Positions 21,160-29,260 of a DNA stretch of 64,000 nt are shown in pieces. The notes under the pieces are model-generated. The model ran no database searches and was not told where the DNA came from. It saw only the letters and a program-made list of their open reading frames with translations. Each line of letters begins with the position of its first letter. The first letter of the stretch is position 1. The DNA is from Haloterrigena salina JCM 13891 (lineage in GTDB: Archaea; Halobacteriota; Halobacteria; Halobacteriales; Natrialbaceae): the NCBI RefSeq assembly GCF_000337495.1, contig NZ_AOIS01000019.1, positions 1 to 64,000 on the forward strand. The letters run 5' to 3'. The position numbers and the translations under genes are program-made.

Positions 21160-21901
21160 GGCACCGTCTAGTTAGCGCGGTTTGAGAAGTGAGCAGGTCG
21201 TAGAGTTGGTTTGGAATGATGCTCGCAGACCTGCTCAGCGAGAGCTACGCGGCGGAATTTGATGAATGTTGGGAGCGTGAGCGGACGGCGACGCCTGTCA
21301 GGGCGTTCGCCGTCCGGCTCCACGCAACCGGTTGTTCGCTTCGAGAGATACAAGCAATTCTTCGCTCACTCGGCGTTGAACGGTCTCACCAAGCAATCTG
21401 GCACTGGGTACATCGGCTGGCTGACAGCGTACCAGACCCGCCGACGGCGAAGCCGTCGCGGGTCGCGGTTGACGAAACCGCTGTCAGGATTAACGGCGAC
21501 CAATCTTGGATATACGCTGCAATAGACCTCGACACGAAACTCATTCTCGATGTCGCGCTCTTTGGACGGCGAGGCACCGATCCAGCTGCTGCGTTTCTGC
21601 ATGGACTTACCGAGAAACACGATCTCTCTGAGGCTGAGTTCCTCGTCGATGGTGCTGGCTATCTGACTGCCCTCTCTCGATTAGGATTGAGCGGTCACCT
21701 CGACTATGTCGATCGAAACCACATCGAAAAGTGGTTTCACACCCTCAAAATGCGGGTTGACCGCTTCCATAACTCATGGGTCGGCAGTCGAGCAAGCGTC
21801 AAAGAGTGGCTTGAACAGTTCGTACACTATTACAATATACAGCGACCGCACCAGTCACTCAACGGAGAGACGCCAGCGGAGGTGCTAAACTAGACAGTGC
21901 C
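21160..21901 (+). mobile_element. Complete IS6-family insertion sequence, 742 bp
   Basis: Imperfect terminal inverted repeats, GGCACCGTCTAGTTAGC on the left and GGCACTGTCTAGTTTAGC as the reverse complement of the right end, bound a single transposase gene. Identical 8-bp duplications CTACTGAA flank it, so it moved recently. It lies between the left hairpin and the tnpB start of the IS200/IS605-type element. Confidence 0.93.
21216..21893 (+). CDS. IS6-family DDE transposase
   Basis: 225 residues, close to the full length of haloarchaeal IS6-type transposases. An N-terminal HTH (CSLREIQAILRSLGVERSHQ, about 33-52) precedes the DDE core: the first Asp in VAVDETAVRI, the second in LVDGAGY, and the Glu in NHIEKWFHTLKMR. 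The C-terminal HYYNIQRPHQSLNG is typical. The frame is intact and the element has both ends, so it may be active. Two ATG codons in tandem open the frame; the first is used here. Confidence 0.94.
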   Translation: MMLADLLSESYAAEFDECWERERTATPVRAFAVRLHATGCSLREIQAILRSLGVERSHQAIWHWVHRLADSVPDPPTAKPSRVAVDETAVRINGDQSWIYAAIDLDTKLILDVALFGRRGTDPAAAFLHGLTEKHDLSEAEFLVDGAGYLTALSRLGLSGHLDYVDRNHIEKWFHTLKMRVDRFHNSWVGSRASVKEWLEQFVHYYNIQRPHQSLNGETPAEVLN

Positions 21902-21909
21902 CTACTGAA
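21902..21909 (+). repeat. 8-bp target duplication, right copy
   Basis: CTACTGAA directly after the right terminal repeat, identical to 21152-21159. Confidence 0.9.
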
Positions 21910-21977
21910 GATAACCACAACACCATAGCCCGACCGCAATCCCAACGTTCACAATACAAGAATTCGACATCTAACGT

Positions 21978-23375
21978 GTGAGCGACCGGCCACAACGCAC
22001 AAACGAGTACATCGCGGAACCCGCTAGTCAACGGTACCGCGAGTGTTTGTTCGAGTGGTTGGCCGCCCACGCCCCTTTATGGAACCAGATTAACTACCGA
22101 CGCCGACAAGAATACTTCGCCGACAACGGTGACGTCTGGGACGCCGAATACACAGAACTATACGACGAGTACGCACCCATGCTCGGAAAAGCAGCGTGCC
22201 AGCAAGTCGCCCGCAAAAACAGCGAAGCATGGCGGAGTCACTTTGACCTCCTCGACAAATACCACTCCGACGACCCAGCAGTCACGGAGACCCCCTCTCC
22301 ACCCGGCTACTGGGGTAATCGCGAGGAGGGATACAAGCTTCACGGGCTCGTCCGAAACGACCTCTACACACTCGATTGGGACGAGGATACGAGTACGCTC
22401 GACTTCGGCGTCGGCGACGTACTTGAAGAGAAATACGACTTCGAGTACCAAGAACGCGTCACATTGGAAGTCCGTGGTAATCCACAGTGGGATGGTGACG
22501 ATTCGCGGTTGGAACTCGTCTACGACGAGGCGGCAGACACGCTTCGTGTCAAGCATCCAGTTCGCATACGGCCAGACAAACTGCGAGAACAGCGAGTGGA
22601 TGTCTTCACTCACACACTCGACTCCGAGAACACGACGCACTCTGCCGCCATCGACGTGGGCGCAAACAACACGCTCGCCCTCGTCACCACCACTGGAGAA
22701 ACCGCGGTGTATCACGCTCGCCCAGAGTTCGACCGCTTCCGAGCCCTGTCCGGGTTGATTGCCAAGTTGCAGTCTGAACTCTCCGACGACCAGTATACGA
22801 GCAAGCGGATTCAACGCGTGTACGACGAGCGTGGGGAGAAACGCGACCATAGCCGTGATGCTGCGGTGAAACACGCGGCAGACTGGCTTCTTGAACGGAA
22901 TGTGGATACCGTGTACGTCGGCGACCTGACCGACGTATTGGACACGCATTGGCAGGCTGAGGTGAACGAGAAGACACACGCGTTCTGGTCGCACGGGCAA
23001 CTCGTTGACCGACTCGAACTCACGCTCGGTGATGTTGGAATCACAGTCGAGCAAGTGAGCGAGGCTGATTCGAGTAGCGAGTGTCCCGAATGTGGGAGCG
23101 AGGACGTTGTTCGGGATGGTGACTCATTCAGATGCCACGAATGCGAATTGGACGCGCATAGTGACATCGTTGGGGCGTGGAATTTATTGCAATCAGCGGT
23201 TGGGCCGATGGCGCGGCCTGCTGCCCTACTCGCTGAACGCGATAGGGACGTACCCACTAACGGGGCGTACTGGGAGTGGAATGGACACGACTGGACGCCC
23301 GCGAGTTTTGGGAAACAGTCGAGTCCGCTCGACCAAACCAGCGTCAGCGAACCCGCAAGTTCACAGCCGGGGTAG
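21978..23375 (+). CDS. tnpB: TnpB-like RNA-guided nuclease homologue of an IS1341-type element
   Basis: 465 residues, GTG start at 21978. The N-terminal half is a helical/wedge region. The RuvC-like core begins at AIDVGANN (Asp226). The second catalytic position reads YVGDL with Gly315 where active TnpB proteins have Glu in an E-D-L motif. The third reads HSDIVGAWN (Asp396). A zinc finger Cys369-Cys372...Cys386-Cys389 (CPECG...CHEC) sits between. Spacing (226-315-396) fits the family well. The missing Glu may make it nuclease-weak or dead, or the subfamily may use another residue. The IS6 insertion lies about 75 bases upstream and probably replaced the native promoter. Confidence 0.9.
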   Translation: MSDRPQRTNEYIAEPASQRYRECLFEWLAAHAPLWNQINYRRRQEYFADNGDVWDAEYTELYDEYAPMLGKAACQQVARKNSEAWRSHFDLLDKYHSDDPAVTETPSPPGYWGNREEGYKLHGLVRNDLYTLDWDEDTSTLDFGVGDVLEEKYDFEYQERVTLEVRGNPQWDGDDSRLELVYDEAADTLRVKHPVRIRPDKLREQRVDVFTHTLDSENTTHSAAIDVGANNTLALVTTTGETAVYHARPEFDRFRALSGLIAKLQSELSDDQYTSKRIQRVYDERGEKRDHSRDAAVKHAADWLLERNVDTVYVGDLTDVLDTHWQAEVNEKTHAFWSHGQLVDRLELTLGDVGITVEQVSEADSSSECPECGSEDVVRDGDSFRCHECELDAHSDIVGAWNLLQSAVGPMARPAALLAERDRDVPTNGAYWEWNGHDWTPASFGKQSSPLDQTSVSEPASSQPG

Positions 23376-23431
23376 TCCACTGGCCGGATTGCCCACGGAG
23401 GAATCCCACGACTTCAGTCGTGTGGAGGACG
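23240..23431 (+). ncRNA. Candidate omega (guide) RNA at the right end of the TnpB element
   Basis: In TnpB elements the guide RNA usually spans the 3' end of tnpB and runs to the right end, using the sequence just outside as guide. Here that region ends with the hairpin at 23405-23424. The coordinates are an estimate from family architecture, not from a folded structure. The guide would be read from the DUF1059 gene end just outside. Confidence 0.35.
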
Positions 23432-23599
23432 TCAAGCGAGTTCGACGCGATCCATTTCGCGTTCGATATCGGCCTTCGCGATCCGTCCGTTGTGGGTCAT
23501 TCGAACGTGCGCTCGGACTAACCGTTCCACCTCGTCGGAGCTGCTCGAGCGGATCATAAACTGGCAGTGCTCCCCTGAACACTCGAACTGGTAGGGCAT
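23432..23599 (-). CDS. DUF1059-like small protein
   Basis: 55 residues: MPYQFECSGEHCQFMIRS, then a helical stretch VERLVRAHVRMTHNG and a charged end. The FECSG...C pattern followed by AHVRMTH is the usual DUF1059 layout, which suggests a small metal-binding (Cys/His) domain. Its stop codon sits right at the right end of the TnpB element, so the insertion landed at the 3' edge of this gene without breaking it. Function unknown. Confidence 0.75.
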   Translation of the reverse strand: MPYQFECSGEHCQFMIRSSSSDEVERLVRAHVRMTHNGRIAKADIEREMDRVELA

Positions 23600-23676
23600 G
23601 TCATAGCATCGCTCGAGTATCGGGGTAGCTATTTCACTTGCAGTTGCGGGAATAGGATTCGAGACCGACCCAACGG

Positions 23677-25761
23677 CTAATCGAACTTCTCGAGCAGCCG
23701 ATCGTAGAAGACGGGCTCCGGATCGCCTTCGCCGTCCGGCGCGCCGCCGTTGGTCGCGACCGCGTCGTCCCGGGCCTCGTCGGCCAGTTTCTCGACGATC
23801 AACTCGGGCGTCGACCGCGCGAGGTGGTCCTTGACGGGCGAGCGGTTGACCTCGAGTTCGCCGTCCACGAGGCCGACCGCCTCGATGCCGTCGACGGTCA
23901 CGTCGTAGTCGGCCATCTCCCGGATCTCGCCGGCGAGGTGGGAGACGAAGACGGCCGTCGCGCCGTTCTCCGAGAGCGCTTCCAAGATGCCGGCGATGAT
24001 CTTCGCCGAAGCGCCGGGTTCGGTGATGCTCTCGAGTTCGTCGACCAGCACGAGCGAGCCCTCGCCGCCCTGGGCGAGGTCGGCGAACTCCCGGACCGTC
24101 GACTCGAAGGCGCCCGCGTCGAGGGTTCCCTGGGTCTTGGCGTGGTAGTGGAGGTCGTCGAACCGCTGGAGGCGCACGCGCTCCGCCGGCACGGGCAGGC
24201 CCATGTGGGCCAGCACGACGACGCCGGCGACCAGATCTAGCGTCGAGGTCTTCCCCCCGCTGTTGACCCCCGACAGCAGCGCCACGTTCGAGACCTCGTA
24301 GTCGACGGGATCGATGGCCTCGAGCGGCTCGTCCAGGAGGGGTGACTGGCCGCCCTCGATGGCGAAGCCGATGGGATCGCCGCTCTCGGTCGTCGCTTCG
24401 CCGCCGTCCGAGGCGCGTGGCGCCTCGCTCTCGACGAACTCCGGCATCGTACACTCGTACTCCCGGGCGAAGCGGGCGATCGCGAGTTCGACGTCCAACT
24501 CGAGGGCATCCCGAACGAGCTGGCGGGCCCCCTCGCGCTGGTCGGCCAGATCGGCCGCGAGCTCTCGCTTGAGTCGGCCGGCGCGGCGCTCCTTGGCCGC
24601 GGTCAGCTCCTCGCGCAGCCGCGAGACGACTGCCTTGTCGCGTTCGACCGGAAACGCCGGTTCGTCGCTGAACGCCCGTCGGGCGATCTCGCTCTCCCCC
24701 TGATCGAGATCGAGCGCGTCGACCAGGTGTTCGCGGGCGGCCTCGACGGCCGCGGCGTACTCGTCGGCGAGTTCTCGGGACAGCAGGGAGTCGACGCCGG
24801 CGCCCCGTTCGACCAGCGAGAGCAGGTCCGAGCCCTCGATCGTCACGTCCTGTTCGCGGATGGCCTCCCGCAGGCGGTCGTTGGCCACGCTCTCGGCCGC
24901 GCTCGCGGCCGCGTCCAGGTCGTCGACCGCCGTCGTCAGCCGGTCGAGTTCGTCGTCGCCCGCGACGGTGCCGTCCTCGTCGAGCCGCGAGAGGCCGTCC
25001 TCGAGCGCCTCGAGGTCACAGGCCGGCTCCAGATCCGCCGCTTGATGCACCTCGACGGCCGCCTGCAGGCGGTCCCGGTTGCGCGCGAAGAAGGCCAGCG
25101 GGCGCTCGGGGACGACCTCGGCGGGATTCTCGAGGGCGCCGGGCTTGACCTGGACGTCGCCCTCGAGGGTGACGCCGGCGAAGGATTCGTCGAGGGCGAT
25201 CACCGTCGAGTACCCCCTCGCGAGTTCGGCCAGTCCCTGGGCGTTCTCCACGATCTCGACGGAGAGTTCCGGGATCGCTTCTTTCGCCTCGCTGTAACGC
25301 TCGGCGTCGGTCGTCGCCAGACAGCGCTCGCGGACGCGGACGTCGCCCGGGTTCCGGAGCGGTTCGAGCCCCTCGAGGGCCTCGAGCACCGCGTCGTCGT
25401 CGTCGCGGTCGATCGCCTCGCGGGCGAACGCCTGCACGTCCTCGATGCGCGAGCGGCGCGGACTCGGGTAAATCGTCTCGAGCCGCTGGGCGGCGTAGTC
25501 GGTGACGGTGCGTTCTTTCAGCAGTCCGAGGACCTCCCGGTAGACCTCCCGCGCGCGGTCGGTCGCGAGGAAGCCGCCGGGGTCGTCGTGCTCCTGGCGG
25601 ATCGCGCCGCGCGCGATGCGGGCGGCGCGCCCCTGTGTGATCCCCGGCGCGGTCGCGATCGTCGCGACGTCGCCTCGCCGCAGCGCGCGCTCGGGCTCGT
25701 CGAGCGCTTCCAGCGCCCGAGCGGTCTTTTCGCCCACGCCCGGGATCGACTCGAGGTCCAT
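23677..25761 (-). CDS. MutS-family ATPase (MutS2/MutS5-like) with N-terminal HhH
   Basis: 694 residues. An N-terminal helix-hairpin-helix (IPGVGEKTARALEAL, then APGITQGRAARIARG, about 6-52) is followed by a long helical core and clamp (about 55-440). The MutS-type ATPase comes last: Walker A GVNSGGKTS (498-506), Walker B LVLVDE (570-575) and VFVSH (604-608). It lacks the mismatch-reading domain of MutS1 and the C-terminal Smr nuclease of MutS2. ATG 25761 is chosen because the HhH begins right after it. DNA structure binding or recombination control is a reasonable inference, not mismatch repair as such. Divergent from the SagB-type gene, 80 bp apart. Confidence 0.85.
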   Translation of the reverse strand: MDLESIPGVGEKTARALEALDEPERALRRGDVATIATAPGITQGRAARIARGAIRQEHDDPGGFLATDRAREVYREVLGLLKERTVTDYAAQRLETIYPSPRRSRIEDVQAFAREAIDRDDDDAVLEALEGLEPLRNPGDVRVRERCLATTDAERYSEAKEAIPELSVEIVENAQGLAELARGYSTVIALDESFAGVTLEGDVQVKPGALENPAEVVPERPLAFFARNRDRLQAAVEVHQAADLEPACDLEALEDGLSRLDEDGTVAGDDELDRLTTAVDDLDAAASAAESVANDRLREAIREQDVTIEGSDLLSLVERGAGVDSLLSRELADEYAAAVEAAREHLVDALDLDQGESEIARRAFSDEPAFPVERDKAVVSRLREELTAAKERRAGRLKRELAADLADQREGARQLVRDALELDVELAIARFAREYECTMPEFVESEAPRASDGGEATTESGDPIGFAIEGGQSPLLDEPLEAIDPVDYEVSNVALLSGVNSGGKTSTLDLVAGVVVLAHMGLPVPAERVRLQRFDDLHYHAKTQGTLDAGAFESTVREFADLAQGGEGSLVLVDELESITEPGASAKIIAGILEALSENGATAVFVSHLAGEIREMADYDVTVDGIEAVGLVDGELEVNRSPVKDHLARSTPELIVEKLADEARDDAVATNGGAPDGEGDPEPVFYDRLLEKFD

Positions 25762-25841
25762 TGCTTCTCGAGGGTCGTATCCAACCGAAGCGAGAAAAAG
25801 TTCCCGCCCGGTTTTTGGCGACCGGCGTGGTAACTCGGCGC

Positions 25842-27440
25842 ATGACGGCCGGCGCACTCGAGTACCACGAACGGACGAAACACTCGCCCAGAAGCGTCCG
25901 CGAGGAGAGTACGGGGCTGAACTTCGACAACAAGCCGCGGCCGTACAAGGCGTACGTCGACCTGCCGTCGATACCGCTCGCCGAGCGGATCCGGCCGCCC
26001 CAGCAGCCGGCGCTGTCGGCGATCGCCGAGCCGACTCCCGACGGCGACTCGAGGCGCGGTCGCGATCCGGACCGCGAGACCGTCACGACGCTCTGTTACG
26101 ACGCCGCGGGCATCACGAAGGCGATCGAGCTTCGCAACCGGACGAAACTGTTCCGGGCGGCGGCGACCACCGGCGCGCTCTACCACGTCGATCTGTACGT
26201 CGTCTGCGGCGACCTTGAGGGGGCTGGCGACGGCTCGAGCGCCGATCCCGACCTCGACCTCGAGGCCGGCGTCTACCACTTCGATCCTCGCACCTGCTCG
26301 CTGGACGTCCTCCGCGAGGGGGACCACCGCGGCGTCCTCGCGGCCGCCAGCGAGTACGAGGCCGTCGCCGAGGCGCCGCTGTCGATCGTCGCGACCTCGA
26401 CGTGGTGGCGAAACGCCTGGAAGTACGAGGCGCGCACCGTCCGCCACGCCTTCTGGGACTCGGGGACGACGCTGGCGAACCTGCTCGCGGTCGCCCACGC
26501 GCTGGACTACCGCGCCGAGGTCGTCACCGGCTTCGCCGACCGTCCCGTCGCCGACCTGCTCGGCGTCGACCCCGAGCGGGAGGCGCCCCTCGAGATCGTC
26601 CCGATCGGCGCGAACGCGCCTGTTCCGAGTTCGGCGGCCGCTGATATCGACCCGATCGATCCCGACACCGAACCGCTGTCTCCCGACGAAAAGACATTCC
26701 CACTGATCCACGAGGCCTGGGAAGCCGGGACGCTCGAGGACGGCGCCGCTGCCGCTTCGTGGCGCGCTACGGGTCCACCGGAGAACCGGACGATCGGCAC
26801 CCGCGACCCCGGGGACGGCGAGCGCGTGGCGCTCAAGCCGGTCGACCACGAGCGGGCCTCGAGTCGCCCCCTCCATCGAACAATCCGTCGGCGCGGCTCC
26901 TGTCGCGAGTACGAGCGCGAGCCGATCAGTTTCCGACAGCTCTCGACCGTGCTCGACCGGGCCGTCCGCGGCGTCCCGATGGACGTGCGGAGCGGGGACG
27001 AGCGAAGCGAGACCGGCGCCGGCCCACCGCTCTCGTTCGTCGACCCCTACCTGATCGTCAACGGTGTCAACGGCCTCGAGTCGGGCAGTTACCACTACCA
27101 CCCCGACGCGGGCGAACTCGAGCGCCTCCAGTCGGGCGCGTTCCGCCGCGAAGCGAGTCACCTCGCGCTGGACCAGCGACTGGGCGGCGATGCCGCTGTC
27201 TGCATCTATTTCATGACCGACTTGGACGAACTCGTCGACGCGCTCGGTGACCGCGGCTATCGCGCGGCCCAACTCGAGGCCGCCCTGACCGCGGGGCGAC
27301 TGTATCTGGGGACCTACGCCCACCGGACGCTAGGCGGGACCGGGCTGACGTTCTACGACGACGTCGCGACGGACTTCTTCGCGCCGCGAGCCGCCGGGCA
27401 GACCCCGATGTTCCTGTACACGATTGGACGACCAGCCTGA
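25842..27440 (+). CDS. SagB/ThcOx-type dehydrogenase with two nitroreductase-like halves
   Basis: 532 residues starting at the ATG at 25842. The opening ALEYHERTKHSPRSV is characteristic of SagB-type FMN enzymes. The first half continues to about residue 260 (LYHVDLYVV, then GTTLANLLAVAHAL and PLEIVPIG). The second half starts near 325 with RPLHRTIRRRGSCREY, the RxSxRxY-type FMN-binding start, and ends with LTAGRLYLGTYAHRTLGGTG. SagB enzymes oxidise azolines to azoles in peptide natural products. No YcaO, precursor peptide or exporter is nearby, so this may be a housekeeping haloarchaeal relative of unknown substrate. Confidence 0.8.
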   Translation: MTAGALEYHERTKHSPRSVREESTGLNFDNKPRPYKAYVDLPSIPLAERIRPPQQPALSAIAEPTPDGDSRRGRDPDRETVTTLCYDAAGITKAIELRNRTKLFRAAATTGALYHVDLYVVCGDLEGAGDGSSADPDLDLEAGVYHFDPRTCSLDVLREGDHRGVLAAASEYEAVAEAPLSIVATSTWWRNAWKYEARTVRHAFWDSGTTLANLLAVAHALDYRAEVVTGFADRPVADLLGVDPEREAPLEIVPIGANAPVPSSAAADIDPIDPDTEPLSPDEKTFPLIHEAWEAGTLEDGAAAASWRATGPPENRTIGTRDPGDGERVALKPVDHERASSRPLHRTIRRRGSCREYEREPISFRQLSTVLDRAVRGVPMDVRSGDERSETGAGPPLSFVDPYLIVNGVNGLESGSYHYHPDAGELERLQSGAFRREASHLALDQRLGGDAAVCIYFMTDLDELVDALGDRGYRAAQLEAALTAGRLYLGTYAHRTLGGTGLTFYDDVATDFFAPRAAGQTPMFLYTIGRPA

Positions 27441-27575
27441 GATCTTCGTCGCCGGAATCGGACGGTAACGGAGATGGGAGACCGACGGGAAGAAGAAAAC
27501 GGGCGGCGATGCGAGACGAGAGGCGAGAGCCGGACGACGGTCGACGAGGGGCACGCGCCGTCGTCGGTGTCGCAC

Positions 27576-27582
27576 TTTTATA
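27576..27582 (+). promoter_or_regulatory. TATA box before the DUF368 leader ORF
   Basis: TTTTATA centred 28 nt before the ATG at 27607, a standard spacing for leaderless haloarchaeal mRNAs. Confidence 0.6.
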
Positions 27583-27606
27583 CGGCAGCGCGTTACCCAA
27601 TCGACT

Positions 27607-27705
27607 ATGCAGCCCAGACCGCCCTGCGGTTCGTCGGCGCGGTACCGACCCGGATCGATCCCCTCCCCGAACGAACGGCGACGAGAGCAGACGCATGGAG
27701 TATGA
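27607..27705 (+). promoter_or_regulatory. Leader ORF (32 codons) overlapping the DUF368 start
   Basis: The ATG lies where a leaderless transcript from the TATA box at 27576 would begin. The frame (MQPRPPCGSSARYRPGSIPS...) ends with TGA at 27703-27705, 11 nt inside the DUF368 gene, which starts at 27695 in another frame. This resembles a regulatory upstream ORF. No homology is recognised. Confidence 0.4.
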
Positions 27706-28651
27706 ACGCACCGACGTGGTCGACCGCGTCGAACTGCTTCGCGCCTACGCATACGGCCTCTGTATGGGCGCGGCCGACGCCCTGCCCGGCGTCTCTGGCG
27801 GCACCGTCGCGCTCCTGCTCGGCTTCTACGGACGTCTGATCGCCGCCGTCACCGCGTTCACCCCCGGCCGGGCGCTCACCGTCCTGCGAGGGTATCGCTC
27901 CGAGCGGCGCTCCCAGGCCCGGGACGCGCTCCTTGAGCTGGATCTCCAGTTCCTGTTGCCCCTCGGCGTCGGAATGGTCACCGCCGTCGTCTTCATCGCG
28001 GATATCGTCTCGTCGCTCGCAGAGTCCCACCCGGTCGCCCTGTTCGGCTTCTTCACCGGTCTGATCGCCGCCTCGGCGGTCGCCCTCTACCGGAGCCTCG
28101 AGGTCTCCTCGCCGAGCCACGTCGTCGCCGGGCTGGCCGGCGCCGGGCTCGCACTGCTGGTCGCCGCCGGTATCGTCGAACTTCCGGGCAGCGGCGGGGT
28201 CGTGATCTTCCTCGCCGGCGCCGTCGCCATCAGCGCGATGATCTTGCCGGGGATCTCGGGCTCGCTCATCCTGATCCTGCTCGGCCAGTACGTCTACCTC
28301 ACCGGGGAACTGACCGCGTTCGTTCACGCGGTCGCCGACCTCGTCGGCGGCGGCTCGCTCGCGGCCGTCGTCGATCCGGGAACGACCGTCGCGCTGTTCG
28401 TCGCCGGCGGGATCGTCGGGCTCGTGACGATCGCTCGCGTCGTCCGCGCCGCGCTGGCCCGCCACCGATCGGTGACGCTGATCTTCCTGGTGAGTCTCAT
28501 CGCCGGCTCGGTGCCGGCCCCGCTGCACAACATCGGCGAGAGCCACGCGTGGACGGCCGAGACGATCGGGCTGACCGCCGCGTGGGCGGCCCTCGGCGCC
28601 GTCGTCCTGTTCGGCCTCGAGTACCTCGTCGGCGGCTTCGATCCGGAGTAA
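27695..28651 (+). CDS. DUF368 family membrane protein, likely polyprenyl-phosphate translocase
   Basis: 318 residues with about eight to nine hydrophobic helices. The family signature GAADALPGVSGGTVALLLGFYGRLI near the N-terminus and its inverted partner AISAMILPGISGSLILILLGQY in the second half show the internal pseudo-repeat of DUF368. Bacterial members (PopT) recycle undecaprenyl phosphate across the membrane. In haloarchaea the analogous carrier is dolichyl phosphate, used for N-glycosylation, so that substrate is an inference. ATG 27695 is the first in-frame start after the probable transcription start. Confidence 0.85.
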   Translation: MEYERTDVVDRVELLRAYAYGLCMGAADALPGVSGGTVALLLGFYGRLIAAVTAFTPGRALTVLRGYRSERRSQARDALLELDLQFLLPLGVGMVTAVVFIADIVSSLAESHPVALFGFFTGLIAASAVALYRSLEVSSPSHVVAGLAGAGLALLVAAGIVELPGSGGVVIFLAGAVAISAMILPGISGSLILILLGQYVYLTGELTAFVHAVADLVGGGSLAAVVDPGTTVALFVAGGIVGLVTIARVVRAALARHRSVTLIFLVSLIAGSVPAPLHNIGESHAWTAETIGLTAAWAALGAVVLFGLEYLVGGFDPE

Positions 28652-28719
28652 TTCGACGGCTTCGGTCGCCTTGCGCGCTCCGGGACGCTCGTTATTCCGT
28701 CGGCGCTCCGAGGACGGGT

Positions 28720-28950
28720 ATGCCGCTCACGAAACTCCTCGGTTCGAAAGCGACGCGGTCGCTGACGGTCGTTTCGGTGCTCTCGGAGGCCCGAAAGGCG
28801 TTCGGGCGGGGGGACCGGACTCGCGGAATCGCGCTCCTCGGCGTCGCCGTGCTCGCCTGGAAGTGGGCGCTGATCGGCCTCGCCGCACAGGGCCTTCTCA
28901 AACTAGTCCGCGGTGGCGGATCGTCGGCGTCGGACTCGAGTCCGGCCTGA
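28720..28950 (+). CDS. Small membrane-associated protein, unknown
   Basis: 76 residues with one good hydrophobic segment (about 36-62, GIALLGVAVLAWKWALIGLA), a basic N-terminal half and a Ser-rich tail. GTTATT at about 28690-28696 lies 26 nt before the ATG, a normal leaderless spacing. No family is recognised. Confidence 0.6.
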   Translation: MPLTKLLGSKATRSLTVVSVLSEARKAFGRGDRTRGIALLGVAVLAWKWALIGLAAQGLLKLVRGGGSSASDSSPA

Positions 28951-29042
28951 TCGCGTACCAGCGAGACCGCGGCGCTCGAGCGAGCCGTCGAGACGCCTCT
29001 CCGGGCGTAACGCCTTCCCCGTCGGTTCCCGACGGTTCCGGT

Positions 29043-29213
29043 ATGGGAGCCGACTGCACCTACTGCGGCTGCGATATCGAGCGCCACGAGCCGGTGTTCG
29101 TCAGCGAGGGAAGCGTCGAGACGCCGCCGAGCCGGTTCTGCAACTATGGCTGTCTCGCAGCCCACATCGAAGAGGAGGGGTTGACTGCCGGGACGACCTG
29201 CGAGTGGCGGTAA
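29043..29213 (+). CDS. Small Cys-rich (zinc) protein, unknown
   Basis: 56 residues with CTYCGC at the start and CNYGC in the middle (Cys5, Cys8, Cys10, Cys33, Cys37), plus Cys53 near the end. This fits a treble-clef or ribbon-like zinc-binding protein, as is common among haloarchaeal small CPxCG-type proteins. Function unknown; several such proteins affect growth or biofilm in Haloferax. Confidence 0.7.
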   Translation: MGADCTYCGCDIERHEPVFVSEGSVETPPSRFCNYGCLAAHIEEEGLTAGTTCEWR

Positions 29214-29260
29214 GTCGATCGTCGGCGTTCGACTGACCTCGCCGATCAACGCGATCGACG

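Larger units (their letters stand above)
21101..23431 (+). mobile_element. TnpB-only IS200/IS605-type (IS1341-like) element, interrupted by an IS6 element
   Basis: A hairpin at 21120-21139 (CCCACGAC-TTTA-GTCGTGGG) and a matching one at 23405-23424 (CCCACGAC-TTCA-GTCGTGTGG) are the subterminal hairpins expected at the two ends of this element type. Between them lies one TnpB gene on the same strand and no Y1 transposase (TnpA), so movement would need a TnpA in trans. The outer borders are estimates (about 21100-21118 left, 23425-23431 right). Without the inserted IS6 element and its target duplication the element is about 1.6 kb. Confidence 0.8.

Noticed and set aside
21120-23424. Matching hairpins considered as a CRISPR-like pair
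   Set aside because: Only two copies, 2.3 kb apart, at the ends of a TnpB element; no spacer array.
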